Below are positions 1-7,230 of a stretch of 20,093 nucleotides of DNA, piece after piece. Made by a program: the position numbers and the translations under genes. How positions within the stretch are numbered: position 1 is the stretch's first letter; each line of letters starts with the position of its first letter. Origin of the DNA: JAMQKA01 sp033722415 (lineage in GTDB: Bacteria; Bacteroidota; Rhodothermia; Balneolales; Balneolaceae); NCBI GenBank assembly GCA_033722415.1, contig JAWVZC010000030.1, forward strand, positions 1-20,093, in the 5' to 3' direction. The notes beneath the pieces were generated by a model. That model saw nothing but the letters and a program-made list of their open reading frames with translations. It did not search any database and had not been told where the DNA came from.

Positions 1-1189
1 ATGTCGGCATCATATCTTCGAAGGCCGAAATATGATCACTTTCAGATCCCTCGGGTACGGTACCCGGCCACCAGGCGAGAGTCGGCACGCGGATGCCTCC
101 CTCATACAAGTCGCGCTTGACGCCCCGCAGCGGACCGTTGCTGTCGAAGAAATCCGGGTCGTGGCCGCCCTCCACGTGGGGACCGTTGTCGCTGGTAAAA
201 ATCACCAGGGTGTTTTCGGCAATACCATGTTCACGAAGCTTTTCCATAACCTGTCCGACGTATCTGTCCAGCAGGGTTACCATCGCCGCGAAGGCTGCGC
301 GTGGCTGATCCTGCCTTGTATAGTGACCGCCCTGGAACGGCTTCTCTTCGAACATGCTCTCCCCGTTTTCATCCAAGTACGGCTCCATGGCTACATCCGG
401 TGCAATGATGGAAGCGTGGGGAATATTCAGCGGCATGTAGAGGAAAAAGGGATCGGTACCGGCATGATCATCGATGAAAGTGAGGGCTTCCTCTACAATC
501 GCATCCTGGCTGTAAACGCCGCGCTCAACAGGTGGACCTGAACCGGGATGCGGAAAGTCGGGCGTGGAGGTGTTTTCAACCACGTTCCCTTCCAGCGGTA
601 CACGCTCGGCCGGTTGCCCGGGAACTTCACGGAACAGGAATTCGGGATAGTAGAAATGGGCCCTGCGCTGGTCGTTATACCCGAAAAACAGGTCGAATCC
701 CTGTCGCGAAGGGCTCCCCTCCGAGCCGGGGTAGCCCAGTCCCCATTTGCCGAAGGCGCCTGTGGCATACCCGGCATCTTTCAAAACCTCGGCCAGCGTG
801 GGCACCGCGTAGGGAAGCGGAGCCTGGCCGATCGGCTTGTGTTCCATATTTCCGCGAATCGGGGTGTGACCGGTATGGAGCCCGGTCATCAGAACGGAAC
901 GGGAGGGAGCGCAGACGGTACTGCCCGAGTAGTGACGGGTGAGTTTCATGCCCTCAGCGGCCATGCGATCAAGGTTGGGCGTCGCAATTTTTTCCTGGCC
1001 GAACGGACCGATATCCCCGTACCCCAAATCATCGGCCAGGATATAAACGATGTTGGGTTTTTGGGGCTGGTCGGCCGGCTCGTTATCTGCCGATTGTTCC
1101 TCACAACCGCTGACAAGAACCAGCAGTAAAAAAATTGAAATTAGCTGCGGCAGTGTTACACGTGTTTCCCTTCCGACATTGCTATCCAT
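1..1189 (-). CDS. Sulfatase 1, lipoprotein arylsulfatase (3' end beyond the window)
   Basis: Secreted type I sulfatase (alkaline phosphatase superfamily) that hydrolyses sulfate esters, probably on a glycan. 396 codons are visible, reading without interruption from ATG at 1189 to the window edge; family members usually run to about 450-550 residues, so the C-terminal part is missing. An N-terminal hydrophobic stretch ends in a lipobox, LVSGC, with Cys29 as the likely lipidated residue, suggesting membrane anchoring. Metal-ligand motif LADDLGYGD lies near residues 51-59. The formylglycine motif CAPSR is at residues 93-97 in the context GSTVCAPSRS. GKWGLG and FTSDNGPH follow in the usual order. 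The Cys-type motif needs an FGE, and one is encoded at 5746-6696. The substrate cannot be told from the sequence. The family call is very secure. Confidence 0.96.
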   Translation of the reverse strand, partial: MDSNVGRETRVTLPQLISIFLLLVLVSGCEEQSADNEPADQPQKPNIVYILADDLGYGDIGPFGQEKIATPNLDRMAAEGMKLTRHYSGSTVCAPSRSVLMTGLHTGHTPIRGNMEHKPIGQAPLPYAVPTLAEVLKDAGYATGAFGKWGLGYPGSEGSPSRQGFDLFFGYNDQRRAHFYYPEFLFREVPGQPAERVPLEGNVVENTSTPDFPHPGSGPPVERGVYSQDAIVEEALTFIDDHAGTDPFFLYMPLNIPHASIIAPDVAMEPYLDENGESMFEEKPFQGGHYTRQDQPRAAFAAMVTLLDRYVGQVMEKLREHGIAENTLVIFTSDNGPHVEGGHDPDFFDSNGPLRGVKRDLYEGGIRVPTLAWWPGTVPEGSESDHISAFEDMMPT

Positions 1190-1515
1190 TTTAATCCCTG
1201 ATTTGTGGAATTTAACGTTGGGTGGCAAATTGCTTTAAATCCCCGGTTTTACTCGCTGTTTATAATCGAATATTTTCAATAAAGAGATAATCACGGAGTA
1301 ATTCTACTGGTATTGAATCTGATGCTAAATCTGCCCGGGTTTAAATGATCAGTATCATTGGAAACATGCCAGTGCTTATCTTTTTGTGCGCAACCCCCAG
1401 GAGTTTGAACTGAAATGAGTTCTACAGGAGGGCTCCAAAACAAGAACACACTTCTAGTAATCACAGTAAATCTCACTAACACTAAAAATCGCAGTTCCCA
1501 TTCGGGAGGTTTAAA

Positions 1516-1988
1516 TTAACGTGAATTTGATATAAGATTCCCGCGCGCAGAACATTATTATTGTTGAATACTTATAACGCGTTTACCGGTTAAAAATAGC
1601 CTTTGTGTCATCCTGAACTTGTTTCAGGATCTCGCAAGGCCCAGAATCGTTGATATGATCTGATATTAGAACAACGCTACCCAACCTCGCGAGATCCCGG
1701 ATCGGGGTCCGGGATGATACAGAGGGTTTTTGTACATTTTTAGCCAATTAATCTAACCGGTAAACGCCTTACTTATATAATTCTGATCCCCATCTGTCGG
1801 TGACCCCATCTTTTTCTACCACTAAAAATTAGGGGATAAACTCGTTGTTTGACTGGGTAATCTATGAAAACCTCCCTATCGGTGATTATTGAGGATCGAA
1901 CAGGTGTGGCTCAACAACCGACTACCACTCATCATGGTTCAGTAAATTAGAGCCACACACGTTGCTACTATTATCGATCTCACGTTAA
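1516..1988. repeat. Possible degenerate family B-type element interrupted by family A copy 1
   Basis: The left end TTAACGTGAATTTGATATAAG (1516-1536) matches the family B right-end sequence read inward at 17 of 21 positions. The complement of the sequence ending at 1988 (TTAACGTGAGATCG...) matches at about 15 of 21. Removing the family A insertion and one copy of its target duplication (201 bases) leaves 272 bases, of the same order as the 312-base family B unit. The conserved hairpin core of family B is absent, so this may be a distant relative or a chance pairing of ends. Confidence 0.35.
1577..1769. mobile_element. Family A MITE-like element, copy 1, with 8-base target duplication
   Basis: Non-coding element ending in a perfect 14-base terminal inverted repeat, GCGTTTACCGGTTA at 1579-1592 and its complement at 1754-1767. 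It is flanked by the direct repeat TACTTATA at 1569-1576 and 1770-1777, which looks like a target-site duplication. The inside holds two arms that are imperfect inverted repeats of each other (about 1605-1639 and 1685-1720), each itself a small palindrome of the GTCATCC...GGATCTCGC type. It encodes no transposase, so it would have to be moved by an enzyme encoded elsewhere. A second copy lies at 10079-10267 with 7 mismatches in 189 bases. The family name is mine; I do not know a published name. Confidence 0.8.
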
Positions 1989-2140
1989 CATAGTACATTG
2001 CGGAGTGGCTGCCTGTTCATTCATACACCAGGTAGTTGTACCGAAGGCAATGGATTGAAATTTGCCTTTTCATTCATCCGCCTTCAACTGCAGAATGCGG
2101 ATGAGGGGTGTGGGCTATTTCTTGACCCACCTGTTGAAAA

Positions 2141-3691
2141 CTACCCCTCCGCCACAACATCAATCACCACCCGCCGGTAGCTGGTAAGAGGCGGTTGCCC
2201 ACTGTCGGTTACCTCCAGTATGATGTGCACCCGGGTATCGCCTTCGGGCCGGTGGCGGTCGTTGGTCAGGTAGTCGGGGGGAATGGTTATCTCAGCCTCG
2301 ATCTGCCGGGCATTGCGAACCGTGACGTCCCCCGGGTAGGCTCCGGCGTTGCGATTGGTCCACCACCGGGCGGAAGTGCCCGCTTCGCCATAGACCCACC
2401 AGTGAAAAGAGAGCCTGTCCCCGTCGGGATCGGTGCTGCCCTCCGCGGTCAGGGTAACCGTATCGCCCGGGCGGGCGGTTGTTGTTAAAATGGTCATGCC
2501 ATCATGTCCGTTTACTACCGGTTCCGGGTTGTGATTGGCCTCCTCATACGTGGTTACCTGCCAGTCCATTCGGGCCGCAAAATCGTGCTGGTAGGCCTGG
2601 CGCCACCGCCAGATAGTGGCCTGGTCCGAGACGTATGCCACCCCGTTTTCGGCCACCACCCGGTCGCGGGAATTGCGGGTGTTGGTCCAGATCGGGCGGG
2701 ATTCCCCGTACGTCCGAGCCAGCTGGTAGCGGCCGCCCCACCCGCCGAAATCGGGACGGATCGCCCAGCCGAGGCCGTTTCGGATAAGGCCCAGGTAGGA
2801 GGGCGTGTCGCCCTCCATGATGTACTCCACATGGGGATAGAGGGCGCCCAGCGGTCCGTGATTTTGCATGATGTTCTTTTCGATCCAGGGATTGTCCACC
2901 AGTTCAAATTTGTGTCCGGGTCCGTTCTGGTAGAGCTTATCACCCGCTATGCCGCTCCACGTGGCCTTGTGATACCACTCGGCCCCCTCGGAGCTGGCAC
3001 TGACGATGTACCACAGGCCGGGAAAGTGGTCCCGTATCCAGGGGCCCGAATCATCCTGGTCCGAAATGGTATACACGCGCAATTTGGAAACGAACTCCTT
3101 CACCTCGGCGGGACTCCGGGTTTCCCGCACCTGCCACAGCGCCTGGGCCAGGCAGTTTACCCCGCCCCAGACCGTAACCCAAACGGGACGCTCGTCGGCC
3201 CGGTCCACCACTTCGATGATGTGACTGGATCCTTCTGAATTCATGCCGGCCCCGACCCCAGCCATGCCGTACTGCGGCAGGTGTTGTGTTACTCGTTCCA
3301 TCAGGTATTCCTGCTCGGGGTATCCCGGGGCGTGCTCCAGCAGACGGGGGCGCACCTGTCCGTAAGCCTGTACCAGCTTTTTAATGACAGCCGGGCGGAC
3401 ATCATCCCGCAGCCAAGTGGAGGTGGTGGCGATCAGGCCCTCAATGTCGAATTCGTTGGCATAGCTCAAAAACCGAACCAGCGATTGCTGATCGTCCGGC
3501 TCGTTGGTGATATCGGTGAGCACGATGACACGCGGTTTATCCAGGGAGATCTCCCCGAATGTCCGCTGGGCCAAAGCGGTAGCAGTCGTCACCAGTAGTA
3601 ACAATCCCGCAAAAACACTTGCTGCCAATTTAAACCGAAATATTGACGTAGCGTCCTGAGTTGCTGGATACATATGATATTTCATAGACAT
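2141..3691 (-). CDS. DUF1593 / Sde182-type secreted protein (nucleoside hydrolase-like)
   Basis: Exported protein of the Sde182 family, named after a cellulose-binding protein of Saccharophagus degradans. Its N-terminal domain resembles nucleoside hydrolases; the substrate is not known. With ATG at 3691 it has 516 residues. A hydrophobic signal (KLAASVFAGLLLLVTTATALA) ends near residue 41. The nucleoside hydrolase-like domain begins with PRVIVLTDITNEPDDQ, whose acidic residues (about 60 and 67-68) stand where this fold binds metal, and runs to about residue 310. A C-terminal beta-sandwich, Sde182 C-terminal domain or PKD-like (AEGSTDPDGDRLSFHWW), follows from about 395. A TTG at 3724 opens the frame further upstream but has no Shine-Dalgarno sequence; ATGs at 3685 and 3673 are alternatives. 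The family call is secure, the activity is not. Confidence 0.92.
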   Translation of the reverse strand: MSMKYHMYPATQDATSIFRFKLAASVFAGLLLLVTTATALAQRTFGEISLDKPRVIVLTDITNEPDDQQSLVRFLSYANEFDIEGLIATTSTWLRDDVRPAVIKKLVQAYGQVRPRLLEHAPGYPEQEYLMERVTQHLPQYGMAGVGAGMNSEGSSHIIEVVDRADERPVWVTVWGGVNCLAQALWQVRETRSPAEVKEFVSKLRVYTISDQDDSGPWIRDHFPGLWYIVSASSEGAEWYHKATWSGIAGDKLYQNGPGHKFELVDNPWIEKNIMQNHGPLGALYPHVEYIMEGDTPSYLGLIRNGLGWAIRPDFGGWGGRYQLARTYGESRPIWTNTRNSRDRVVAENGVAYVSDQATIWRWRQAYQHDFAARMDWQVTTYEEANHNPEPVVNGHDGMTILTTTARPGDTVTLTAEGSTDPDGDRLSFHWWVYGEAGTSARWWTNRNAGAYPGDVTVRNARQIEAEITIPPDYLTNDRHRPEGDTRVHIILEVTDSGQPPLTSYRRVVIDVVAEG

Positions 3692-3945
3692 TTTTTGATT
3701 TAGCAAGGAGGTTCTGTTTAGCAATTTTTTGAGAAAACGTCATTCCAGTAAGCCTTTCAGATACCTCCTCGTAACCCTTCGTATGTACACGTTAGGAGGG
3801 GGAGGGCCAAAACAGTAGCACTGAAAAGCTTCCTTTCGTTGTGACCTGAGTTCAAATAGCCGACTCCTGCCTGATCCCGGGTTCTTCGTTAGTCGGTGCG
3901 TTGGGATGGAGAAATCCCCTAAGCATTATTATACAATGCCGTTAC

Positions 3946-5265
3946 TTACTGTAACCGGTGTAATATGCCCTGAAATTTGTTCCTGATCTCCTTCTGCTCC
4001 GGGGTTAACTGGTCCATGGGGATCGGATTCTGCTCCCTGGGATCATCAGCAATGTGATAAAATTCTCCGTTTTCATACAATTTCCACTCTTTGTTGTGCA
4101 CGTACCGGACAAACGGGAAATCGCCCCAATTCGGATTATAATGGGTAAACACCCACTCACGCGCCTCCCAGAACCGCCCCTGCAGCTGGGGATAAAAACT
4201 GATGCCGTCGGTATGAAAGTCGTCCGGTATTTCAGCGCCCGCCACGTCCATCAGGGTGGGCAGAAAGTCGGAAAAATCGATCAGGTTGTCATTCACCTGG
4301 CCGGGCTCTATTTGACCTTTCCAGTAGGCAATGAATGGAACGTGCGTGCCGTACTCGTCGGGATATCCCTTGTGGCCGTCAATCGCCTGCCCGTTCCACC
4401 GGCTGGTCACATTCCGGTCGGTGCCGTTGTCTCCCACAAACAGGATCAGGGTGCGTTCCTCGATTCCCAGTTCCTCTGTTTTCTTCCGGATTTGCCCCAC
4501 AATTTTATCCATATACGTGACCATCTCGCCGAAATATCTGGGATCGTTAACCGATGATACCGAATCAAAATCGGCAAACCCGCTGTTGTCCGGGGTGGGC
4601 TGAAAGGGAAAATGCGGGAGCACCATCGGGTAGTAGAGGAAGAACGGTTCCGACCGGTGTTCTTCCATATACGATTCAATAAATTCCAGGAACAGATCCG
4701 GCCCGTATTTTCCCTGGTAAAATTTATTTCCCTGACCGTCGGAGGCAAGCAGGGGATTTTTGTACCGCGATTTTCGCTCGTCGATCTGCCACAGCATGTA
4801 TTCGCTGAAACCCGCTTCCGTGGGATAAGAGCCCCGCCGGTTGCCGGCCAGATGCTGCTGGTATTCCCGTCCCAGGAGCTGCCATTTGCCGGCAATAGCG
4901 GTTTCATAGCCGGCCTCCTGCAGCAGATGCCCGAACGTGCGCTCGGCCGGGTCCAGCAGCCCAAACCCGATGTAGTTCCGGTAATTGTATTTGCCGGTCA
5001 TAATTTTGACGCGGGAGGGTGTGCACAGCGGCGTGGAGTAGGCATGAGTAAACCGCATACCCTGCTCAGCCATCCGGTCCAGATGGGGGGTCGGGTAGGA
5101 GCTGCCGCCGTAGGCCCCGATCGTTTCAAATCCCAGGTCGTCGGCCATAATGAAGATGATATTCGGTTTTTCCTGGCTCATCGCCGAAATGTTTCCTTGA
5201 GCAGCCGCCACCACAAAAAAAAGTACTCCCAAAACGATCCCGGTTTGAATTGGTAATATTTTCAT
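3946..5265 (-). CDS. Sulfatase 2, secreted Cys-type sulfatase
   Basis: Complete 439-residue type I sulfatase, somewhat short for the family. An N-terminal signal peptide (hydrophobic residues 8-22, probable cleavage after AAAQG or nearby) indicates export. Metal-site motif MADDLGFETIG is at about 40-50. The formylglycine motif CTPSR is at residues 81-85, so Cys81 is the residue modified by FGE. GKWQL follows near 127 and the second metal motif VGDNGTD is in the middle of the protein. The ATG at 5265 is preceded by a purine-rich AAAGGGA, a moderate ribosome binding site. It lies 480 bases downstream of the FGE gene and 254 bases upstream of the DUF1593 start, so it is probably its own unit. 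It is not a close copy of sulfatases 1 or 3, which suggests a different sulfate position or sugar. Confidence 0.95.
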   Translation of the reverse strand: MKILPIQTGIVLGVLFFVVAAAQGNISAMSQEKPNIIFIMADDLGFETIGAYGGSSYPTPHLDRMAEQGMRFTHAYSTPLCTPSRVKIMTGKYNYRNYIGFGLLDPAERTFGHLLQEAGYETAIAGKWQLLGREYQQHLAGNRRGSYPTEAGFSEYMLWQIDERKSRYKNPLLASDGQGNKFYQGKYGPDLFLEFIESYMEEHRSEPFFLYYPMVLPHFPFQPTPDNSGFADFDSVSSVNDPRYFGEMVTYMDKIVGQIRKKTEELGIEERTLILFVGDNGTDRNVTSRWNGQAIDGHKGYPDEYGTHVPFIAYWKGQIEPGQVNDNLIDFSDFLPTLMDVAGAEIPDDFHTDGISFYPQLQGRFWEAREWVFTHYNPNWGDFPFVRYVHNKEWKLYENGEFYHIADDPREQNPIPMDQLTPEQKEIRNKFQGILHRLQ

Positions 5266-5745
5266 AGGGTTCCCTTTTATTTATTTCCGATTTTAATTCC
5301 CGACTTATAAAACTGCGTAGTTCAGTGCCTCTTGGAAGGTCTCAAAAATCTGCAAATAAATTCACTGAAATTAAGTAGATGCGGAGCGCGGACCGGACTT
5401 GTGGACAGTTGGAAATAAATCATTTTTCGAATTCATGCCTATTCCATGATTGGTTTTTGCTCATCCTCATTTGCTCCGGTTTTCGCACTCCGTCCGGTGG
5501 GATTCACAGCCTATGGCGGCGGCCAAGGAACTCTGATTGCTGCCATAACAGTCATACCCCTTGGGGGATCATCAGGTCGGCGTATGGGCTCATTATTTGC
5601 AGTCAATCATCATTTTTGCCAGCGGCGCTTTATCGGTGACACCGGTTTCGAAAAATACGTATGCGATTCCATTACTTCTTAAGCATATTTAATCTTACAG
5701 ATATCCCATCCCAAAGTTGATTGGGCCAAAAAAGCCGTGGTATCT
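5266..5745. other. 480-base gap between sulfatase 2 and FGE
   Basis: No gene is supported. A plus-strand frame at about 5446-5682 opens with ATG, but its product has no recognisable motif and the strand runs against every gene in the window. Neither repeat family is present. I see no convincing terminator; the promoter of sulfatase 2 is probably within the first 150 bases upstream of 5265, but no motif stands out. Confidence 0.5.
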
Positions 5746-6696
5746 TCAGCCGTCCCGGGCACAGCGGAATCCCAGGTTGCCGGTCGTGCTGTCGGGCGTG
5801 TTTGCGGTTCGGGCCGCCACGCGATACCGGTTGCAGTAAGAATGGTGACACAGGTAAGAGCCGCCCCGGATTACCTTGGCATCTCCATCTCCCGGTCCCC
5901 GCGGATTTTCCCGAATGCCCAGCAGGGGATAGGTACTATTAAACCAGTCGTGACACCACTCCCAGGCGTTCCCGGCCATATTGTACAATCCATAACCATT
6001 GGGAGCGTACGATTTGACCGGTGCTGTCCCCAGGAATCCGTCCTCCCCGGTGTTATGACCGGGGAATATCCCCTGCCAGATGTTGCAGCGGTGTTCCCCG
6101 CCGGGGGTTAGTTCATCGCCCCACGGATATCGATTCTGCTGAAGACCGCCCCTGGCGGCATACTCCCATTCGGCCTCTGTGGGCAGTCGTTTGTCCGCCC
6201 AGCGGCAGTAGGCCACGGCATCCCGCCAGGAGACATGAACCACAGGGTGATCCATTCGCCCGTTCAGATCACTGCCCGGTCCTTCCGGCTTTTTCCAGGT
6301 TGCCCCCTCAACCCCCTTCCACCATGGCGTATCATCGGGAGATAGTAGTTCTCGTTGATCGATTTTATCAGGCAAAAAGAGATGAAAAACAAAGGACCAT
6401 CCAAATCGCTCGGCGTCGGTTTTATACCCGGTTTTGTTCACAAATTGCGAAAACCTTCTGTTGCTCACGGCGGCTGTATCGATATAGAAGGGGGCCAGTT
6501 TCACTTCCCGAACCGGGCCTTCCCCGTCCTGCTTAAAGCCGTCGTCAGAATCCGTCCCCATTAAAAATACCCCGCCGTCCAGCCGTACCATACCATTCCC
6601 TGATCCATCTCTTGTGTTAGTGGGATTTTCAGGCAGATCATTACCGGACTGCCGGCTTTGCGGGCAACAGCTTTTGTTAGAGGTTTGTGAGGTCAC
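5746..6696 (-). CDS. Formylglycine-generating enzyme (sulfatase-modifying factor, SUMF1 family)
   Basis: Copper- and oxygen-dependent enzyme that oxidises the cysteine of the sulfatase CxPxR motif to C-alpha-formylglycine. The 316-residue product is unusually close to human SUMF1 throughout: VRLDGGVFLMGTD near residue 37, FGWSFVF, HPVVHVSWRDAVAYCRWA, RLPTEAEWEYAARGG, NIWQGIFPGHNTGEDGF, NGYGLYNMAGNAWEW and the end NLGFRCA. The catalytic pair is Cys283 and Cys288 in GGSYLCHHSYCNRYR, matching Cys336/Cys341 of the human enzyme, so it should be a true FGE rather than another FGE-fold protein. No signal peptide: it acts in the cytoplasm before sulfatase export. The start is GTG at 6696; a stop four codons upstream allows no earlier start, and the N-terminal Cys-Cys (residues 10-11) recalls the CGCG segment of SUMF1. 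An internal ATG (codon 36) would lose that segment. Confidence 0.97.
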   Translation of the reverse strand: MTSQTSNKSCCPQSRQSGNDLPENPTNTRDGSGNGMVRLDGGVFLMGTDSDDGFKQDGEGPVREVKLAPFYIDTAAVSNRRFSQFVNKTGYKTDAERFGWSFVFHLFLPDKIDQRELLSPDDTPWWKGVEGATWKKPEGPGSDLNGRMDHPVVHVSWRDAVAYCRWADKRLPTEAEWEYAARGGLQQNRYPWGDELTPGGEHRCNIWQGIFPGHNTGEDGFLGTAPVKSYAPNGYGLYNMAGNAWEWCHDWFNSTYPLLGIRENPRGPGDGDAKVIRGGSYLCHHSYCNRYRVAARTANTPDSTTGNLGFRCARDG

Positions 6697-6721
6697 TGAA
6701 TATAGTCAAATGGATGTTAAA

Positions 6722-7033
6722 TAAACCTGAGCTCAGGTTAAGAATTTATTAGAATCCGTGATTAATTGACCAACAACGGGTTTTGCGTTGTTCATTTTTT
6801 GAACGACGAAAAAACGAACCAAAAACGTCGCCGGCGGATGAATTTTTTGTTGCGTTCCCTGTGCCGGAACTAAAACTATTTGAACTCAATCCGCTGAGAA
6901 GCGCGGATTACAGACTCAAATAGTTTTTTACGCTCCCGCTCCGGTCACTCAGCCAACAAAAAATTTCAAAGGTCGGGAAAAAATACAGCATTAACAGGGT
7001 TCTGTGAAGCATATTTATTCAAAACTGACGTTA
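6722..7033. mobile_element. Family B foldback element, copy 1 (312 bases)
   Basis: Non-coding element filling the space between the sulfatase 3 reading frame and FGE. Its left end (TAAACCTGAGCTCAGGTTAAG) matches the left end of copy 2 at about 18 of 23 positions, and its right end finishes in CGTTAA like copy 2. GTTAAATA occurs at both borders (6716-6723 and 7029-7036), a possible target duplication. Inside are the conserved hairpin core (6790-6819) and a large nested foldback: 11 bases paired at 6842-6852/6954-6964, 12 at 6872-6883/6916-6927 and 7 at 6888-6894/6903-6909. The left border lies about 25 bases upstream of the FGE start codon, so it must form part of the FGE 5' region. Confidence 0.75.
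6872..6927. repeat. Perfect nested stem-loop within family B copy 1
   Basis: A 12-base outer stem (AAAACTATTTGA with its complement) encloses a 7-base inner stem (AATCCGC / GCGGATT) around an 8-base loop. On the plus strand the right arm runs into TTTTTT, which resembles an intrinsic terminator but in the direction opposite to all genes here. On the minus strand the same arms would form a hairpin between sulfatase 3 and FGE. Confidence 0.75.
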
Positions 7034-7071
7034 AATAGCATAGAACGCTGTAGACAGGGCCTGCTTCCGCT

Positions 7072-7230
7072 CTACCCTGTTGTTTCGGGAACGTTTTCCC
7101 ACGCGGGCCAGGGCAGCACCTCCACGCGGTCCGCCCACTGCTTGTACCGCTCTTTCAGGTCGGCCATTAAGCCCGGTCGTTCCTCGGAGAGGTCGTTGGT
7201 TTCTGTGCGGTCGGCCACCATGTCAAAAAG
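7072..7230 (-). pseudogene. Orphaned 3' tail of sulfatase 3 after an in-frame TAA
   Basis: Directly after the TAA at 7231-7233 the same frame continues for 52 codons to a TAG at 7072-7074. It opens LFDMVADRTETNDL and continues with ERYKQWADRVEVLPWP, which is the usual C-terminal end of this sulfatase type (W-E-L-Y/F-D-M ... T-E-x-N-D-L ... W-A-x-R ... V-x-P-W). The stop replaces the residue between HDW and LFD, usually Glu or similar, so one base change such as GAA to TAA explains it. No frame change is needed. Confidence 0.88.

Larger units (their letters stand above)
1190..2140. other. 951-base gene-free gap holding repeat elements
   Basis: No credible coding frame is seen on either strand; short frames here lack signal peptides, motifs or start signals. 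The gap contains family A element copy 1 (about 1577-1769), possibly inside an older element whose degenerate ends lie at 1516-1540 and about 1968-1988. A perfect 9-base inverted repeat (GTGTGGCTC at 1904-1912, GAGCCACAC at 1950-1958) and a 7-base one (CATCCGC at 2075-2081, GCGGATG at 2097-2103) could form hairpins downstream of the DUF1593 gene. Neither is followed by a T run on the minus strand, so I do not call a terminator. Confidence 0.6.

Noticed and set aside
1904..1958. Integron attC-like site from the 9-base inverted repeat and the nearby GTTGCTA
   Set aside because: The core does not match GTTRRRY, and the left RYYYAAC partner, gene cassette and integrase are missing.
3692..3724. 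TTG start for the DUF1593 gene at 3724
   Set aside because: No ribosome binding site and an unusually long N-region ahead of the signal peptide; ATGs at 3691, 3685 or 3673 fit better.
5446..5682. Small plus-strand gene of 78 codons
   Set aside because: No motif, no ribosome binding site and orientation opposite to all neighbours.
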